Shown: one piece after another, positions 42,279 to 51,589 of the stretch
How the letters are laid out: each line of letters starts with the position of its first letter
Numbering within the stretch: position 1 is the stretch's first letter
Assembly (NCBI GenBank): GCA_900542835.1
Contig: UQPB01000019.1
Location: 1 to 58,067, forward strand
From: an uncultured Pelosinus sp.
Lineage (GTDB): Bacteria; Bacillota; Negativicutes; Sporomusales; Acetonemataceae
Reading direction: 5' to 3'
Length of the DNA: 58,067 bases
Made by a program: the position numbers and the translations under genes
Notes under the pieces: generated by a model
Databases searched by the model: none
What the model was told of the DNA's origin: nothing
The model's input: only the letters and a program-made list of their open reading frames with translations

Positions 42279-45200
42279 TTAATAGCCCTTCACGCGCAAA
42301 TCAACTCTGCCGCCAATATCGGCTCCGGCAGTATTGAATACCTGCAGCCTGACGTTGGACTTAGTTTTATTGGACCACACAGCCCGCCCGCTTCCCTCCG
42401 CCGTTGGCGTGACGACAGGAACTTCATAGTAGGTATGGCCGTAATCGACAGTAACGCCGCCGGCAGGTACAACCACCGACCTGGCAATATCCTTATCAGG
42501 AACATCTACACTAATTGCCAGTTGATTGACTTCCGGTGTCTGCGCCGTATCCAGGGTTGTTAAAATCACGCGGAACTCCGCATAGCGAAAGGTCGCCTCC
42601 AGCGGTGAAAACGGCTGCCAGTCAGTCCAGACTGAAGCGTCGCGTGACAGCCGGTATTCCAAAGCGGCTGTCGTGCCCGCGGTATAGAGGATGCTGGGCT
42701 GAAATACTGTCGACATATTGGCAGTCAGGATTTTACCCAAATCCTTGCGCGCGCAGACATACACGCCGCTTGCCGGGTAAACGCCGCCAACCGCAGCCAG
42801 TTTTAATACCGTTGCGCCGCCGATATCGGCAAACTTGGTCGTCGGATAGTCGGCAAAGCTGCCTGGCAGCGTTGCAAACGAAAATGACGATTTGCCAAAT
42901 TCCGTACCGTCGTGCGTGCCGCTCCGCAATGCCAGCTCGTCATACTGCTTGATGACATTTTTCGGCTGCAGGTCGGTTATCAGCACCTCCACCGACGCGG
43001 CGGAATGACTGTAGCGGCCGCTGCGGTTGATTGCCTTAAGGTGGAACCTTCGCAGCAATTCCGTATCAACAGCTAATTGATATTGCTGCAGGGTAATGCC
43101 AGTGGCGACAATTGTCCCATTCTCAAAGCTGCCCCCCTCGCGCAGCTCATAGGCGACAATGTCATGATCCGGAACAGGATTCCAGACAAACACCAGCCTT
43201 TCACCGTTTTGGAATACGCGGAACCCGGCCACGTCACCCGGTTCAAGGGTGACGTAAATATTGTTACTGGCTTCATCGCTGTAAAAGCCGGCGGCATTCT
43301 TCGCCTTGATCATGATCTTAACATCGCCGGTTGCGGGAGGACTGTACGTCCAGCGCAGCTCTTTCGTCTCACCAATCAGGCTGGCCTCCTGCCATACATA
43401 GCCGGCCCGGATTTCATAGTTTGCCAGGTCGGATTCCGGCGACGCCTCAAAGGTGATGTTGAGCTGACTGCGGTCATGCGGATCTTGCGACAACCGGATA
43501 TTGGCCACAGGCAAAGGATTCAAATTAAACAGCCCGGTATGAACAGCCGGATTCTGACTGTATTTACCCGCCTGGGTGACGGCTTTAATCCAAAACGTAT
43601 GAACTGCCTCGTCCACTACCAGCACATCGTAAAAGGTGCCGGCAACTCGCTCGCCGATAATTTGTCCGGTGTCCCAGGATACGCCTTTGCGGATTTCGTG
43701 ATAAGCGACATCACCGCCTGATGCGTCCCACATCAGCCTGACCTTTGTGCGGTCCGCCGACTGCTGCACAGCCGTGAAGCCGCTTACGTCGTCAGCCTCA
43801 ATCTTCAGACTGGCGCTGCTATTGACCGCGCTCGACAGATAACCGGCGACGGTCCGGGCCCGAACTGCGATGGCGTAGGTGCCGCTTGCCGGAATCGTCC
43901 AACGATGACTGTTATTCTTTTCGGTTGCCACTTGTACAGAGTTGATAAAAATTTCATAGCCGGCCATGTCTTTACCGGGACTGGCCTGCCAGGACAAGCT
44001 GAGTATCGAGCGGTCGCGTGTCTCCTGCACGGCAATGAGGTCATTCGGGGGATCCGGCCGGAGAATCACTTGCAAGGCAGCAGTAGCCGCCAGCGCACTG
44101 GCATAGCCGGCAACAGAAATTGCCTTGATCAGATACGTCTGATAGCCTTCCGCAGTCAGCTGGTGAATATAGCGGGTTGATTTAAGCTGGGTGGCGACGA
44201 TGGGAGCAGTATCCCAGTTATCCCCGCAGCGGATTTCGTAGTAGGACAAATCCTGCGCCAGCACGGCCGACCAGCTTAGCAGCAGCTGACTCCGGTCGGT
44301 TTCCTGCAAAGCGGCGGAAAATCCGCTGACATCAGGCGGTTCGATGCTAACCGTTATGATGGTCGTGGCGGGAACTGCCGAAGGATTGGCGCTGTTATCA
44401 ATCGCGACTACCGAAAAGGTATGCGGCCGGCTTTCCGTAGCCGTATAAACATAGCGCGTGTCGCTGACCGGCGTTGGCGTTAAGATCGTTGCCCCCTCGC
44501 GCAGCTGGTAACCGCGCAGATCAATGTCATTGACTGATTGCCAAGTCAAAATGATCTTGGTTCGGTCGGCAGGGTCGCTAACGGCGGTCAGGCGGGAAAT
44601 GTCGGCAGGGGGAACATCTTTGCCGCTGATATAGACCGGCAGGGCCTCTACCCCCGGCGATACAACACCGCTGTAATTAACCACACACACCTTTACTAAG
44701 TAAGCGGTCTGGGTCTTAACGCCAGGAATGGCAGCACTTAACGCCGTCATGTCGGCAGCGCCCCATTCAGTCCAGGACTGCCCCGCGTCGGTGCTGTAAA
44801 AAATTTTGTAACCGCGAACCGGCTTATTGCGGGGAATGCTCCAGGCTACATTCAAATTGGAAACAACCGTGCCGTCCTTTTGCCGGTAGGTCTCCTCCGC
44901 CGCGCTCACACTGCTGACTTCGGGCGTGGTCTCCAACTGGCTGTCATTGCTTGACGGGATATCGGTTGCTTCCTCATAGACTTCCTCGATATATTCCAGA
45001 CAGGTGATTTTACGCCGCAGGTCCTGATCGCGGCTGATGCTGAGCACCCGGAATGGCTTGACAATCTTGTTGGTTTCGCCGAAGCTGTACAAATCCCACT
45101 GCTGCGGGACTGTTTCTAAGGCGTTGGCCAGTGTCAGGGTATCGGTGTTGACTTCCTCCGTCACCACACTCACATCAACCATCACAATTGTTTGCACTTC

Positions 45201-47249
45201 TTTAGCCGTCGCTGCCGCAGGGTTGGTAATCTGAAGCGCCAGCGAATAGAGCTTGCCAGGCAGCAGCGTGACCTCGCGATCCAACTGCAGCGTCGTGGGC
45301 GTTGCCGCCAGCAGCCGGCCGGAAACGCCCCATTGCGGCACGTCATGAGCCAACAGCACCACATCGTTGATCTGACAGGCGATAGCGTCAATATCGGCGC
45401 TGTGCTCCACCGTCCGCGTCAGGTAGCGGTTGAGCCGCAGCCGGTATTTGCCTTCCCGGTAGGCCTGAGCCATTGTGGTAACGCCGTCCAGAGTAATCTG
45501 GGTAATGTTCGGCTCGGTCGCTGCCTCATAATCGTCAGCGTAAGCCGTGATTACATCCTTTTCATAGCCTTTGTCCTTATTGGCAAACGTGATTTCAATG
45601 GCATTAGCCCGGTCCTTCAAGCCCATAAAGGTTTCCTGGAATTTATCGGTGAGGATATTGCCAACGGTAAACAACTGCACCGGTTCGCCGGGAGCATCGC
45701 AGACACAGCCGTATCGGGTACCACGCAGGATCACCTTGCCGCGGCCGACGCCCTCCGGCTTCTGCAGCGCAGTCCAAAGGTCGCTGGCCGTGGTAAAAAT
45801 ATAGTTGAAGCTCAGCTCCCGGTCGGCGCAAAATGCCGCCCAGTTGGCGAAATCCTGGTACACCAGCCGCGCCGCCGGCGCTCCCTGGGCGATAAATTCG
45901 TAATTGCCGCTATGCACGTTCTTAATGCGCCGGCAGCGATGGATAATATCATAGGCCGCCCAGGCCGGATTGGTTGCCGGTTTTCTCTGATATTCGGCGG
46001 CCAAAGGATTCCAGACCCAAACATCGTTACGGGTCTGCAGCCAGGTTATCGCTGGTACGCCTCCGCTCAGCTGGTTGGTCGCCAGCGCCTTAACTCCGAC
46101 CAGCACCTTGCCGGGACGGGCAAAATCATCGTAGAGAATGCTTGAGAGCTGGATCCAGAAAACCCGGGTCGAATAACGGGTGCTGGTACCACTTTTGGCG
46201 ACGCATCTGGCGCGAACCTCATACTGGTCAGCCGTTAACGCATCCACCCGGTAGGTGACCTGAAAAGGCGTGTTGGTTGTCCGGGTAATTGTCACCGCGC
46301 CGCTGGTCAGATTTTGCCAATCGTCAGTACCGACCCGGCGATACTGTGCTTGCACGGTAACGGAAGTATTGCTCAGGCTGCCGTCATCCTTGACATAGTA
46401 TAGACCGCCGGGAAACTGCAGCGTAATTTCCAGGCCCTGGACGGCATTACCTTCTGTTTGGTGGGTAATCCAGGGATCGCCGCTATCCAGCTCGTAAGCC
46501 AACGACTGATCAACATAGACATCGTTAAAATTGCTGATCACCGGCTGGTCGTTGCCGCCCAGCCGGGTTTCAACTGCCACCTCCTTATAGTAGCCAACCG
46601 GATTGTCGTTAATCCGGACATCACTGATGCTGTCAACCGGCCCCTCGCCGCCGCACAGCAGGATATTCAGATGCTGATTTTCTTCCTTGCTAGACACATG
46701 CTGAGCCAGGATCTGGCCGGCTGTCCGCATCGTACCATACGTCACCGCCAGGGCATTGCCCTGACCTGTCAGCGACTGAGTGTTGCTCCAACTGTAGACT
46801 GGCTTAACCTCTGGAATGTCGGGCTTAGCCTTTGGAAACCAGTGGTTGACCAAGCTGCCACCAATCGCGGTAACAGCACCAGCCGCCATGTTAGCCCAGA
46901 ATCCGTTCATTGCTCGAAATGTTAATCCATTAGCCCCTGCTACCACTTTAGACCAATTTGTTGCCCACGCATTCACGTAGTATCCCACTGCCATCATACC
47001 AATTGCTCGAAACCAGTCCCTACCGCTTTTGCCAACAACCGGACAAACGGCCAGCCATTCACCATCCTCCACAAGCCGCTGCTCCGACTCCTCAACAATA
47101 TTGCCGTTGCTGCTGACAACAAAATCCTCCAGGCCCATAACGTAGGGTTGGACATATTCATAGGCAGTTCTGCCTGAGAGATGTTTACAAGTATGAATTT
47201 CTTTCCCCGTATGATTAAAGGGATTCTTTAGTACAGTAATTGTAATCAA
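42279..47249 (-). CDS. Giant tail tip attachment protein (gpI/gpJ-like) with fibronectin III repeats
   Basis: A 1656-residue protein like the lambda central tail tip J, which decides host binding. Residues about 1-150 look like a gpI-type segment with a hydrophobic stretch; 150-770 form the J-type hub (TYGTMRTAGQILAQHVSSKEE, RNDVWVWNPLAAEYQRKPATNPAWAAYDII). About seven fibronectin III repeats of some 93 residues follow (about 780-1430), recognisable by recurring DRxxLxLxW strands. The last 220 residues are beta-rich and probably face the target. The start is TTG at 47249 with GGAGG upstream, overlapping the peptidase stop as TTGA. Confidence 0.93.
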   Translation of the reverse strand: MITITVLKNPFNHTGKEIHTCKHLSGRTAYEYVQPYVMGLEDFVVSSNGNIVEESEQRLVEDGEWLAVCPVVGKSGRDWFRAIGMMAVGYYVNAWATNWSKVVAGANGLTFRAMNGFWANMAAGAVTAIGGSLVNHWFPKAKPDIPEVKPVYSWSNTQSLTGQGNALAVTYGTMRTAGQILAQHVSSKEENQHLNILLCGGEGPVDSISDVRINDNPVGYYKEVAVETRLGGNDQPVISNFNDVYVDQSLAYELDSGDPWITHQTEGNAVQGLEITLQFPGGLYYVKDDGSLSNTSVTVQAQYRRVGTDDWQNLTSGAVTITRTTNTPFQVTYRVDALTADQYEVRARCVAKSGTSTRYSTRVFWIQLSSILYDDFARPGKVLVGVKALATNQLSGGVPAITWLQTRNDVWVWNPLAAEYQRKPATNPAWAAYDIIHRCRRIKNVHSGNYEFIAQGAPAARLVYQDFANWAAFCADRELSFNYIFTTASDLWTALQKPEGVGRGKVILRGTRYGCVCDAPGEPVQLFTVGNILTDKFQETFMGLKDRANAIEITFANKDKGYEKDVITAYADDYEAATEPNITQITLDGVTTMAQAYREGKYRLRLNRYLTRTVEHSADIDAIACQINDVVLLAHDVPQWGVSGRLLAATPTTLQLDREVTLLPGKLYSLALQITNPAAATAKEVQTIVMVDVSVVTEEVNTDTLTLANALETVPQQWDLYSFGETNKIVKPFRVLSISRDQDLRRKITCLEYIEEVYEEATDIPSSNDSQLETTPEVSSVSAAEETYRQKDGTVVSNLNVAWSIPRNKPVRGYKIFYSTDAGQSWTEWGAADMTALSAAIPGVKTQTAYLVKVCVVNYSGVVSPGVEALPVYISGKDVPPADISRLTAVSDPADRTKIILTWQSVNDIDLRGYQLREGATILTPTPVSDTRYVYTATESRPHTFSVVAIDNSANPSAVPATTIITVSIEPPDVSGFSAALQETDRSQLLLSWSAVLAQDLSYYEIRCGDNWDTAPIVATQLKSTRYIHQLTAEGYQTYLIKAISVAGYASALAATAALQVILRPDPPNDLIAVQETRDRSILSLSWQASPGKDMAGYEIFINSVQVATEKNNSHRWTIPASGTYAIAVRARTVAGYLSSAVNSSASLKIEADDVSGFTAVQQSADRTKVRLMWDASGGDVAYHEIRKGVSWDTGQIIGERVAGTFYDVLVVDEAVHTFWIKAVTQAGKYSQNPAVHTGLFNLNPLPVANIRLSQDPHDRSQLNITFEASPESDLANYEIRAGYVWQEASLIGETKELRWTYSPPATGDVKIMIKAKNAAGFYSDEASNNIYVTLEPGDVAGFRVFQNGERLVFVWNPVPDHDIVAYELREGGSFENGTIVATGITLQQYQLAVDTELLRRFHLKAINRSGRYSHSAASVEVLITDLQPKNVIKQYDELALRSGTHDGTEFGKSSFSFATLPGSFADYPTTKFADIGGATVLKLAAVGGVYPASGVYVCARKDLGKILTANMSTVFQPSILYTAGTTAALEYRLSRDASVWTDWQPFSPLEATFRYAEFRVILTTLDTAQTPEVNQLAISVDVPDKDIARSVVVPAGGVTVDYGHTYYEVPVVTPTAEGSGRAVWSNKTKSNVRLQVFNTAGADIGGRVDLRVKGY

Positions 47250-47641
47250 TTTCTCACCTCCGGCACGTAAAATCCTTCGATCCGCTTGGCCCAGGCTGGG
47301 CTGTCGATTCGGTCAATATTAACACCGATAGACTTGCGGGTATGAATGAAACGCCCGTTCCCGATATAGACCCCGGTATGGTTACAATAAATGGTAAACC
47401 GGATTACAACCAAAGCGGGAACCGGAATCTCCCCCTCACACCTGCGTAACCAAGGACGCTGCAAATGCAGTTCATGGTCAATTAAACTGGCTTCCTCGCA
47501 GGAAATATGATAATTAGGCAAAGCAAATCCATACCGCCGGAACACTTCAGTTGACAAGCCCCAACAATCAAGCCCAACAGTGGGATCGCGCCCGCCGTCC
47601 ACAAAGGGTACGCCAATTAAATCCTGCCAATTTTTGTTCAT
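47246..47641 (-). CDS. NlpC/P60 tail assembly peptidase (gpK-like)
   Basis: A 131-residue cysteine peptidase of the NlpC/P60 family, corresponding to the C-terminal part of lambda gpK. The catalytic cysteine lies in VGLDCWGLSTEVFRRYG and the histidine in CNHTGVYIGNGRFIHT. It probably cuts peptidoglycan cross-links at the tail tip or acts in tip assembly. ATG at 47641 with AGGGAGGAG upstream. It directly precedes the tip attachment gene, as in lambda-like tails. Confidence 0.92.
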   Translation of the reverse strand: MNKNWQDLIGVPFVDGGRDPTVGLDCWGLSTEVFRRYGFALPNYHISCEEASLIDHELHLQRPWLRRCEGEIPVPALVVIRFTIYCNHTGVYIGNGRFIHTRKSIGVNIDRIDSPAWAKRIEGFYVPEVRN

Positions 47642-47683
47642 AGCTCCTCCCTTATACGGTACCACCGTCTCTCAAATTCCTCC

Positions 47684-48338
47684 TCATGCAGGACACCTTT
47701 GACTCACTTTGAATCTTGATGTCCAGACCTGCCGAAAAAAGAAGCCGTATGACACGAGTGGCAGCATCCACGCAAAAGATGCTGCCACCGTATTGGTCCT
47801 TTTATGTTGTGATTCCAAAGAAAAGATAGTTGCGCTAACTTCCTTTAATGACTGAAAGCGCCTGGTTCTGCGATGCAACAAACATTGCAGATTGCTTGTG
47901 GTAAGTTTGGTCGGAGTTTGACTTTGCCTTTAAATATTTTGACGCTATTAAGTACAATCAAATCTGGCCGGCGGAAGCGAACTTGTGGACAATATTCAAA
48001 TTCTGTTGGATATTTTCATCTAAAGGATTCATCCTCAACTATCGGTACATAGGCGACAAAAATGGGTCTTCTCGTTCTCTGAGGCTTCCACGAGCTAAAA
48101 CTAAAACCTGAAATTTACACAGTTTTTGGGATACACCCGATGCTGCCACTGTGTTGGTCTTTTGGGTTGTCCGACGGGAACGACAGTAGCGTCAAATGAA
48201 TCCTAATTCTACAGTCGGTTGCTATGCCTTTTGTTTGTCAGGATGCTAGAAGGCACAAGAGTTTCTGCGGTTCAGCTACCAGCTTCGGTCGTTTTGCAGC
48301 AAGCTTGGACGAAGTTTTGCAGGGAAATATTTCTCTGC
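47684..48338. other. Noncoding stretch with two diverged copies of a hairpin tail repeat
   Basis: About 650 bases without a supportable gene between the peptidase and DUF4926 genes. Two diverged copies of a motif (GATGCTGCCACYGTRTTGGTC) occur near 47776-47801 and 48140-48163; the first is part of a hairpin GGCAGCATC/GATGCTGCC at 47759-47785. A third related hairpin follows the other cargo cassette at 50961-50985. A 65-codon open frame here shows no ribosome site. The stretch looks like a 3' tail duplicated along with a cargo cassette. Confidence 0.6.
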
Positions 48339-48530
48339 CTATTTTTCCTTCGCGACCTCGTCATCCGACAAAGTTAGCAAATCTATTGTGTATCCATCTT
48401 CATCAAGAAATTCAACTTCATATTTTGGAGGATTTGCTTCGTAAACAATAAGTACAGTACCCCTAGTACCTTTCATAACTTTTTCATTTAAGTCTCTTCT
48501 CGCAGTTACCACATCATATTCTTTTAACAT
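48339..48530 (-). CDS. DUF4926 protein, likely immunity partner of the upstream DUF6883 protein
   Basis: A 63-residue small beta protein with the DUF4926 pattern (YDVVTARRDLNEKVMKGTRGTVLIVYE, YEVEFLDEDG). DUF4926 genes often accompany DUF6883 genes, and the arrangement of a large putative toxin followed by a small cytoplasmic protein is that of toxin and immunity. It follows the DUF6883-like gene by 54 bases. AGGAG lies 13 bases before the ATG, a rather long spacing. Confidence 0.82.
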   Translation of the reverse strand: MLKEYDVVTARRDLNEKVMKGTRGTVLIVYEANPPKYEVEFLDEDGYTIDLLTLSDDEVAKEK

Positions 48531-48584
48531 ATACGTCCATTCACTCCTTTCCGTTGCGTATTTAATACATCTATTATATCCGAT

Positions 48585-49892
48585 TTACAATTTTGTGGGA
48601 ATTGCAGTTATCAACCGAATTACACCATCGTTGTTTTCTATCCAGGCAAACACTACGTCAATCGTCTTGCCGTTCGGGCCAGTTATAGGTATTACCTGAT
48701 TATACTTGGTTCCAAACTCTGTAGTAGCGGTTTTCACAGCTTTATTCGGGTCAAAAACAATTTGTCTGGCTAAATCACTAGCATTTTCCTTGGTAAAACC
48801 AAGTGCTTTCTCAAACCACTTTGCCTTGCTTGCACCGTCTACATGTTCGACGTTTAGCAGGTATTTTTCAAGTTTGACTGTGACACTTTCGCGAGACAAT
48901 TGTTCTGCAGCTTTGACAGCTTTACTCGACTCCTGAGTATTCACCTTCAATAATTTAGCCAGCGTACCTTTAGCTCCTGACAACAAGACAGGGGCTGCCC
49001 CTTGTACCAGCGCTGATGCAATTATCCCTTTGCTATAATTACCCATCGTATCTGCATAGAACTTTTGATCCTCAGGATGAAGGATTACGCTGCCGTCTTC
49101 GTCATATCTGACTCTCACTCTAGTCAATCCATCAGCCATCGTGCCTTCCCAGTAGCCAGCTTCATAATCAGCTGCTGTCAGCCGCGTAGCACTGTCGAAT
49201 AGCGGCTTGTTTAAATAAGTCCACATCTCTTTCGCTGTTTCGCCAACGGCAGATGCCATTCCTTCTTCGCGCTCATACGCGTATTGACTGGCTAGATCAT
49301 CCGGGATTTCTCCTGGCTCATAATCAATAATGGCAGGGCTAATACCCATTATTATATTATAGTTATACTCCACTTTCTCTTGAAATTTTTCACTGAACTT
49401 AACAACCTCATCCGTACGTTTTACATCAGCCGGGGAGGTATTCCATTCCTGATTTAGCATATTTGCTTCCTGCCTGGTATCTCTCTGAACATTTTTCAGA
49501 TACTGCAGATCATTATCCACTGGAATTCCAGATGCCCTAAAGGCATCCAACTCGGTTCTATAGAAACTAATCTTCTGTTCGCGTTCCTCCAACGAGCTAC
49601 TATTTGCTATATCGTTGATTACCTTTTGATATTGGGCATTCCAGTCTGCTATTTGAATCTGCAGCGTCAGAATATCCGTGATCTGTTGGTTAGTCAAGTG
49701 CGGGGTTGCCTCCTTGATTGCCCGCCAGGTTTTGTCATACCATATTGCCCCCGCTGTATTGGCTTGCTCCATTGCCTTGACCGCGATACCTGCGTCATTA
49801 CTGTCACCGACAGTTGGCGGCAGCGGGAGATTGTCCGGCTCTTCCCCGTTCATTGATGCATCATCTCCAAATGAAAAATTGCCTGTCGGCAT
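48585..49892 (-). CDS. Tail-cluster cargo protein with C-terminal DUF6883-like domain (putative toxin)
   Basis: A 435-residue protein. About 335 mostly helical residues without a signal peptide lead to a C-terminal domain (about 338-435: KLEKYLLNVEHVDGASKAKW, FGTKYNQVIPITGPNGKTID, LITAIPTKL) that matches my knowledge of DUF6883, a domain carried at the C-terminus of polymorphic toxins and usually followed by DUF4926, as here. The gene interrupts the usual gpL-gpK order, so it is cargo rather than a tail component. The start at 49892 has no clear ribosome site; ATG at 49853 with GGAG eleven bases upstream is an alternative. Toxic activity is inference. Confidence 0.75.
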   Translation of the reverse strand: MPTGNFSFGDDASMNGEEPDNLPLPPTVGDSNDAGIAVKAMEQANTAGAIWYDKTWRAIKEATPHLTNQQITDILTLQIQIADWNAQYQKVINDIANSSSLEEREQKISFYRTELDAFRASGIPVDNDLQYLKNVQRDTRQEANMLNQEWNTSPADVKRTDEVVKFSEKFQEKVEYNYNIIMGISPAIIDYEPGEIPDDLASQYAYEREEGMASAVGETAKEMWTYLNKPLFDSATRLTAADYEAGYWEGTMADGLTRVRVRYDEDGSVILHPEDQKFYADTMGNYSKGIIASALVQGAAPVLLSGAKGTLAKLLKVNTQESSKAVKAAEQLSRESVTVKLEKYLLNVEHVDGASKAKWFEKALGFTKENASDLARQIVFDPNKAVKTATTEFGTKYNQVIPITGPNGKTIDVVFAWIENNDGVIRLITAIPTKL

Positions 49893-49912
49893 TCACAGTC
49901 ACTGTTTCTTTT

Positions 49913-50530
49913 TTAAGCATACAATCCCCCTTCCGGTATGCTTGGTTCTCCCCCATACCGGACTGAATTGCCCCGGTCGCGGCAGGACTGCAATGTGCCG
50001 TTGCAAGCCGGCAGAGGTCCGGCATAGCCACACTCAATTCCCTTATACTTGTCGCGCCAGGCGCAGAAATTTTTCAGCACCCGCCGGAAGGGAAATCTGA
50101 GTTGGACGGATAGATCGGTTCCCAGATAAAATGTGACCCATTTGCTGTCACAAGTGGTGGATTGGACGGTAAAGACTTCCTCTAACTCAGGAACAGTATT
50201 GTCCAGATGCTGAGAATGAACTACTCTGATGGCCACAGTCGTACCGGTTAAACCGTTGTGTTCTTCCACATAGGCTTGAGCAATTTGCGTAATATTGGAA
50301 ATTTGCAGCGGAATGGAAGGTGCTTTTTCCTTATGATCTTCTTTTATTTCGCCCAGCTTAAAATTGAAAGCATTCCAGGTATGACCGTTCCAGATAATAT
50401 CCTCATTGTTGCGTACCATCCGTAACGGTTCCTCTGAGCCCAAAATGGCTACCTCAACTAACAGCAGCCAGACGCCATCACTGCTTAGTTGACTTTTTTC
50501 CAGCATACCGACAACAGACAAATTAAGCAT
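49913..50530 (-). CDS. Minor tail protein L-like (tail tip, cysteine cluster)
   Basis: A 205-residue homologue of lambda gpL, a tip protein placed between gpM and gpK. The N-terminal part is the DUF1833-like fold (VEVAILGSEEPLRMVRNNEDIIWNGHTW); the C-terminal part has four cysteines (NFCAWRDKYKGIECGY, ACNGTLQSC). Lambda gpL binds an iron-sulfur cluster through cysteines in this part, so the same is likely here. GGAGG precedes the ATG. It is one base away from the gpM-like gene. Confidence 0.88.
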   Translation of the reverse strand: MLNLSVVGMLEKSQLSSDGVWLLLVEVAILGSEEPLRMVRNNEDIIWNGHTWNAFNFKLGEIKEDHKEKAPSIPLQISNITQIAQAYVEEHNGLTGTTVAIRVVHSQHLDNTVPELEEVFTVQSTTCDSKWVTFYLGTDLSVQLRFPFRRVLKNFCAWRDKYKGIECGYAGPLPACNGTLQSCRDRGNSVRYGGEPSIPEGGLYA

Positions 50531-50531
50531 C

Positions 50532-50891
50532 CTACACCTCCTGAACCGTTACTGTCCCGGCATAATAGCCCGGCGCCACCATGTTAAAACTAAATTCTTC
50601 ACCCGTGAACCGAACAGAAAATACCTTGCCGGAGTAAGGATCATTGGCGACTGACGGATAGCACCAGACAAAAACCTGACTGCCCCCATATACGCTGCGA
50701 TAAAAATCACGCAGGACCGCGTAATCGGCAGCAGGCAAAGCCGTCCACTTCAGGACAAAGCTCTGCGGTACCCGTGTAAACCGGGGCCGGGATACCACCA
50801 GCCCGTTCTCCATTTCCGCTTGCAGTGATGGGTCCTTGATTTTGGTTGTAAAGGGGTATACCGGCTGTTGTATGCTAGGAAATTGTGTCAT
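50532..50891 (-). CDS. Minor tail protein M-like (tail tip)
   Basis: A 119-residue protein in the position and size of lambda gpM. Visible features are FTRVPQSFVLKWTALPAADYAVLRDFY and a strand-rich end (FTGEEFSFNMVAPGYYAGTVTVQEV). ATG at 50891 has AGGAGG eight bases away; a longer frame to 50939 lacks one. In lambda-like phages gpM caps the tape measure bundle; here no tape measure gene is found upstream. Confidence 0.82.
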   Translation of the reverse strand: MTQFPSIQQPVYPFTTKIKDPSLQAEMENGLVVSRPRFTRVPQSFVLKWTALPAADYAVLRDFYRSVYGGSQVFVWCYPSVANDPYSGKVFSVRFTGEEFSFNMVAPGYYAGTVTVQEV

Positions 50892-50954
50892 TGAGTCTGC
50901 CTCCTTATGTTGAAATATATTTAAATTGTGAACGAACACCAGACCGACTAAATA

Positions 50955-51000
50955 TAAAAGGCAGCATCTGCGAAAGATGTTGCCTTAGTATTGGCCTTCT
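50955..51000 (-). terminator. Hairpin tail after the lysozyme cargo cassette
   Basis: On the minus strand GGCAACATC and GATGCTGCC form a stem followed by TTTT. The core and the neighbouring CCAATAC match the tail repeats after the DUF6883/DUF4926 cassette, so the two cargo cassettes share a 3' element. Confidence 0.7.
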
Positions 51001-51052
51001 ATATCTTTATCCGTACAGCTTACGCTAAATAGGGCTAGTACGCCACCATTTA

Positions 51053-51556
51053 TCATTCTACTCTCTTCATTTCAAACCAGTATCCGCCAGCGGTGCCTAT
51101 TAGCGTATCATCATCCTTTATGAAAAAACCAAAACCACCCCTGCCTTCTCTACTATTACCCCTGACACGTTGGATAGTTTCACCTTCAATACCTATTCGC
51201 TTAGCATTTACTTTCCAGCCTCGCGCAAATTCGGCTACGCTCATCGTGATTACACGATAAACAGGATTAATAATTTCCTTAGTGCCGAAAATCGCCTTAT
51301 CCGGGTAATACGCAACTTGTTTGCCAATCATTTTTTCGACTTTCACGTCACTAGATGCGACCGCACTACTGCCAAGATATCTTGTAATCTCCCATTTGCC
51401 GTAGAAAGAATGCTGAACCTGCTCGGCTCTTTCCTGATCACCCGCACACGTGCTATTGGCTTGCGAGTTTGCCTGTCCAAGCGTTGGGTCAAAAGCGTAA
51501 GCGAAAATTACGCAACTCATTACCACTGCTAGGATACCCATCCATATTTTTCTCAT
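51053..51556 (-). CDS. Small exported protein, possible lipocalin-like immunity protein
   Basis: A 167-residue protein with an N-terminal signal peptide (MRKIWMGILAVVMSCVIFAYA) and a beta-rich body beginning FYGKWEITRYLG and ending TAGGYWFEMKRV, a pattern of small lipocalin-like barrels. ATG at 51556 has AGGAG seven bases upstream. It follows the lysozyme fusion gene by 33 bases. An exported protein next to a peptidoglycan-degrading cargo gene is a reasonable immunity candidate, because immunity to a wall enzyme must act outside the membrane. This is inference. Confidence 0.7.
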   Translation of the reverse strand: MRKIWMGILAVVMSCVIFAYAFDPTLGQANSQANSTCAGDQERAEQVQHSFYGKWEITRYLGSSAVASSDVKVEKMIGKQVAYYPDKAIFGTKEIINPVYRVITMSVAEFARGWKVNAKRIGIEGETIQRVRGNSREGRGGFGFFIKDDDTLIGTAGGYWFEMKRVE

Positions 51557-51589
51557 GTCAAGGCTCCTTTCATAATGTAAGATCAATGG

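Noticed and set aside
47684..47881. 65-codon minus-strand open frame between peptidase and DUF4926 genes
   Set aside because: No ribosome site, overlaps the repeated hairpin tail, and the predicted protein has no recognisable features.
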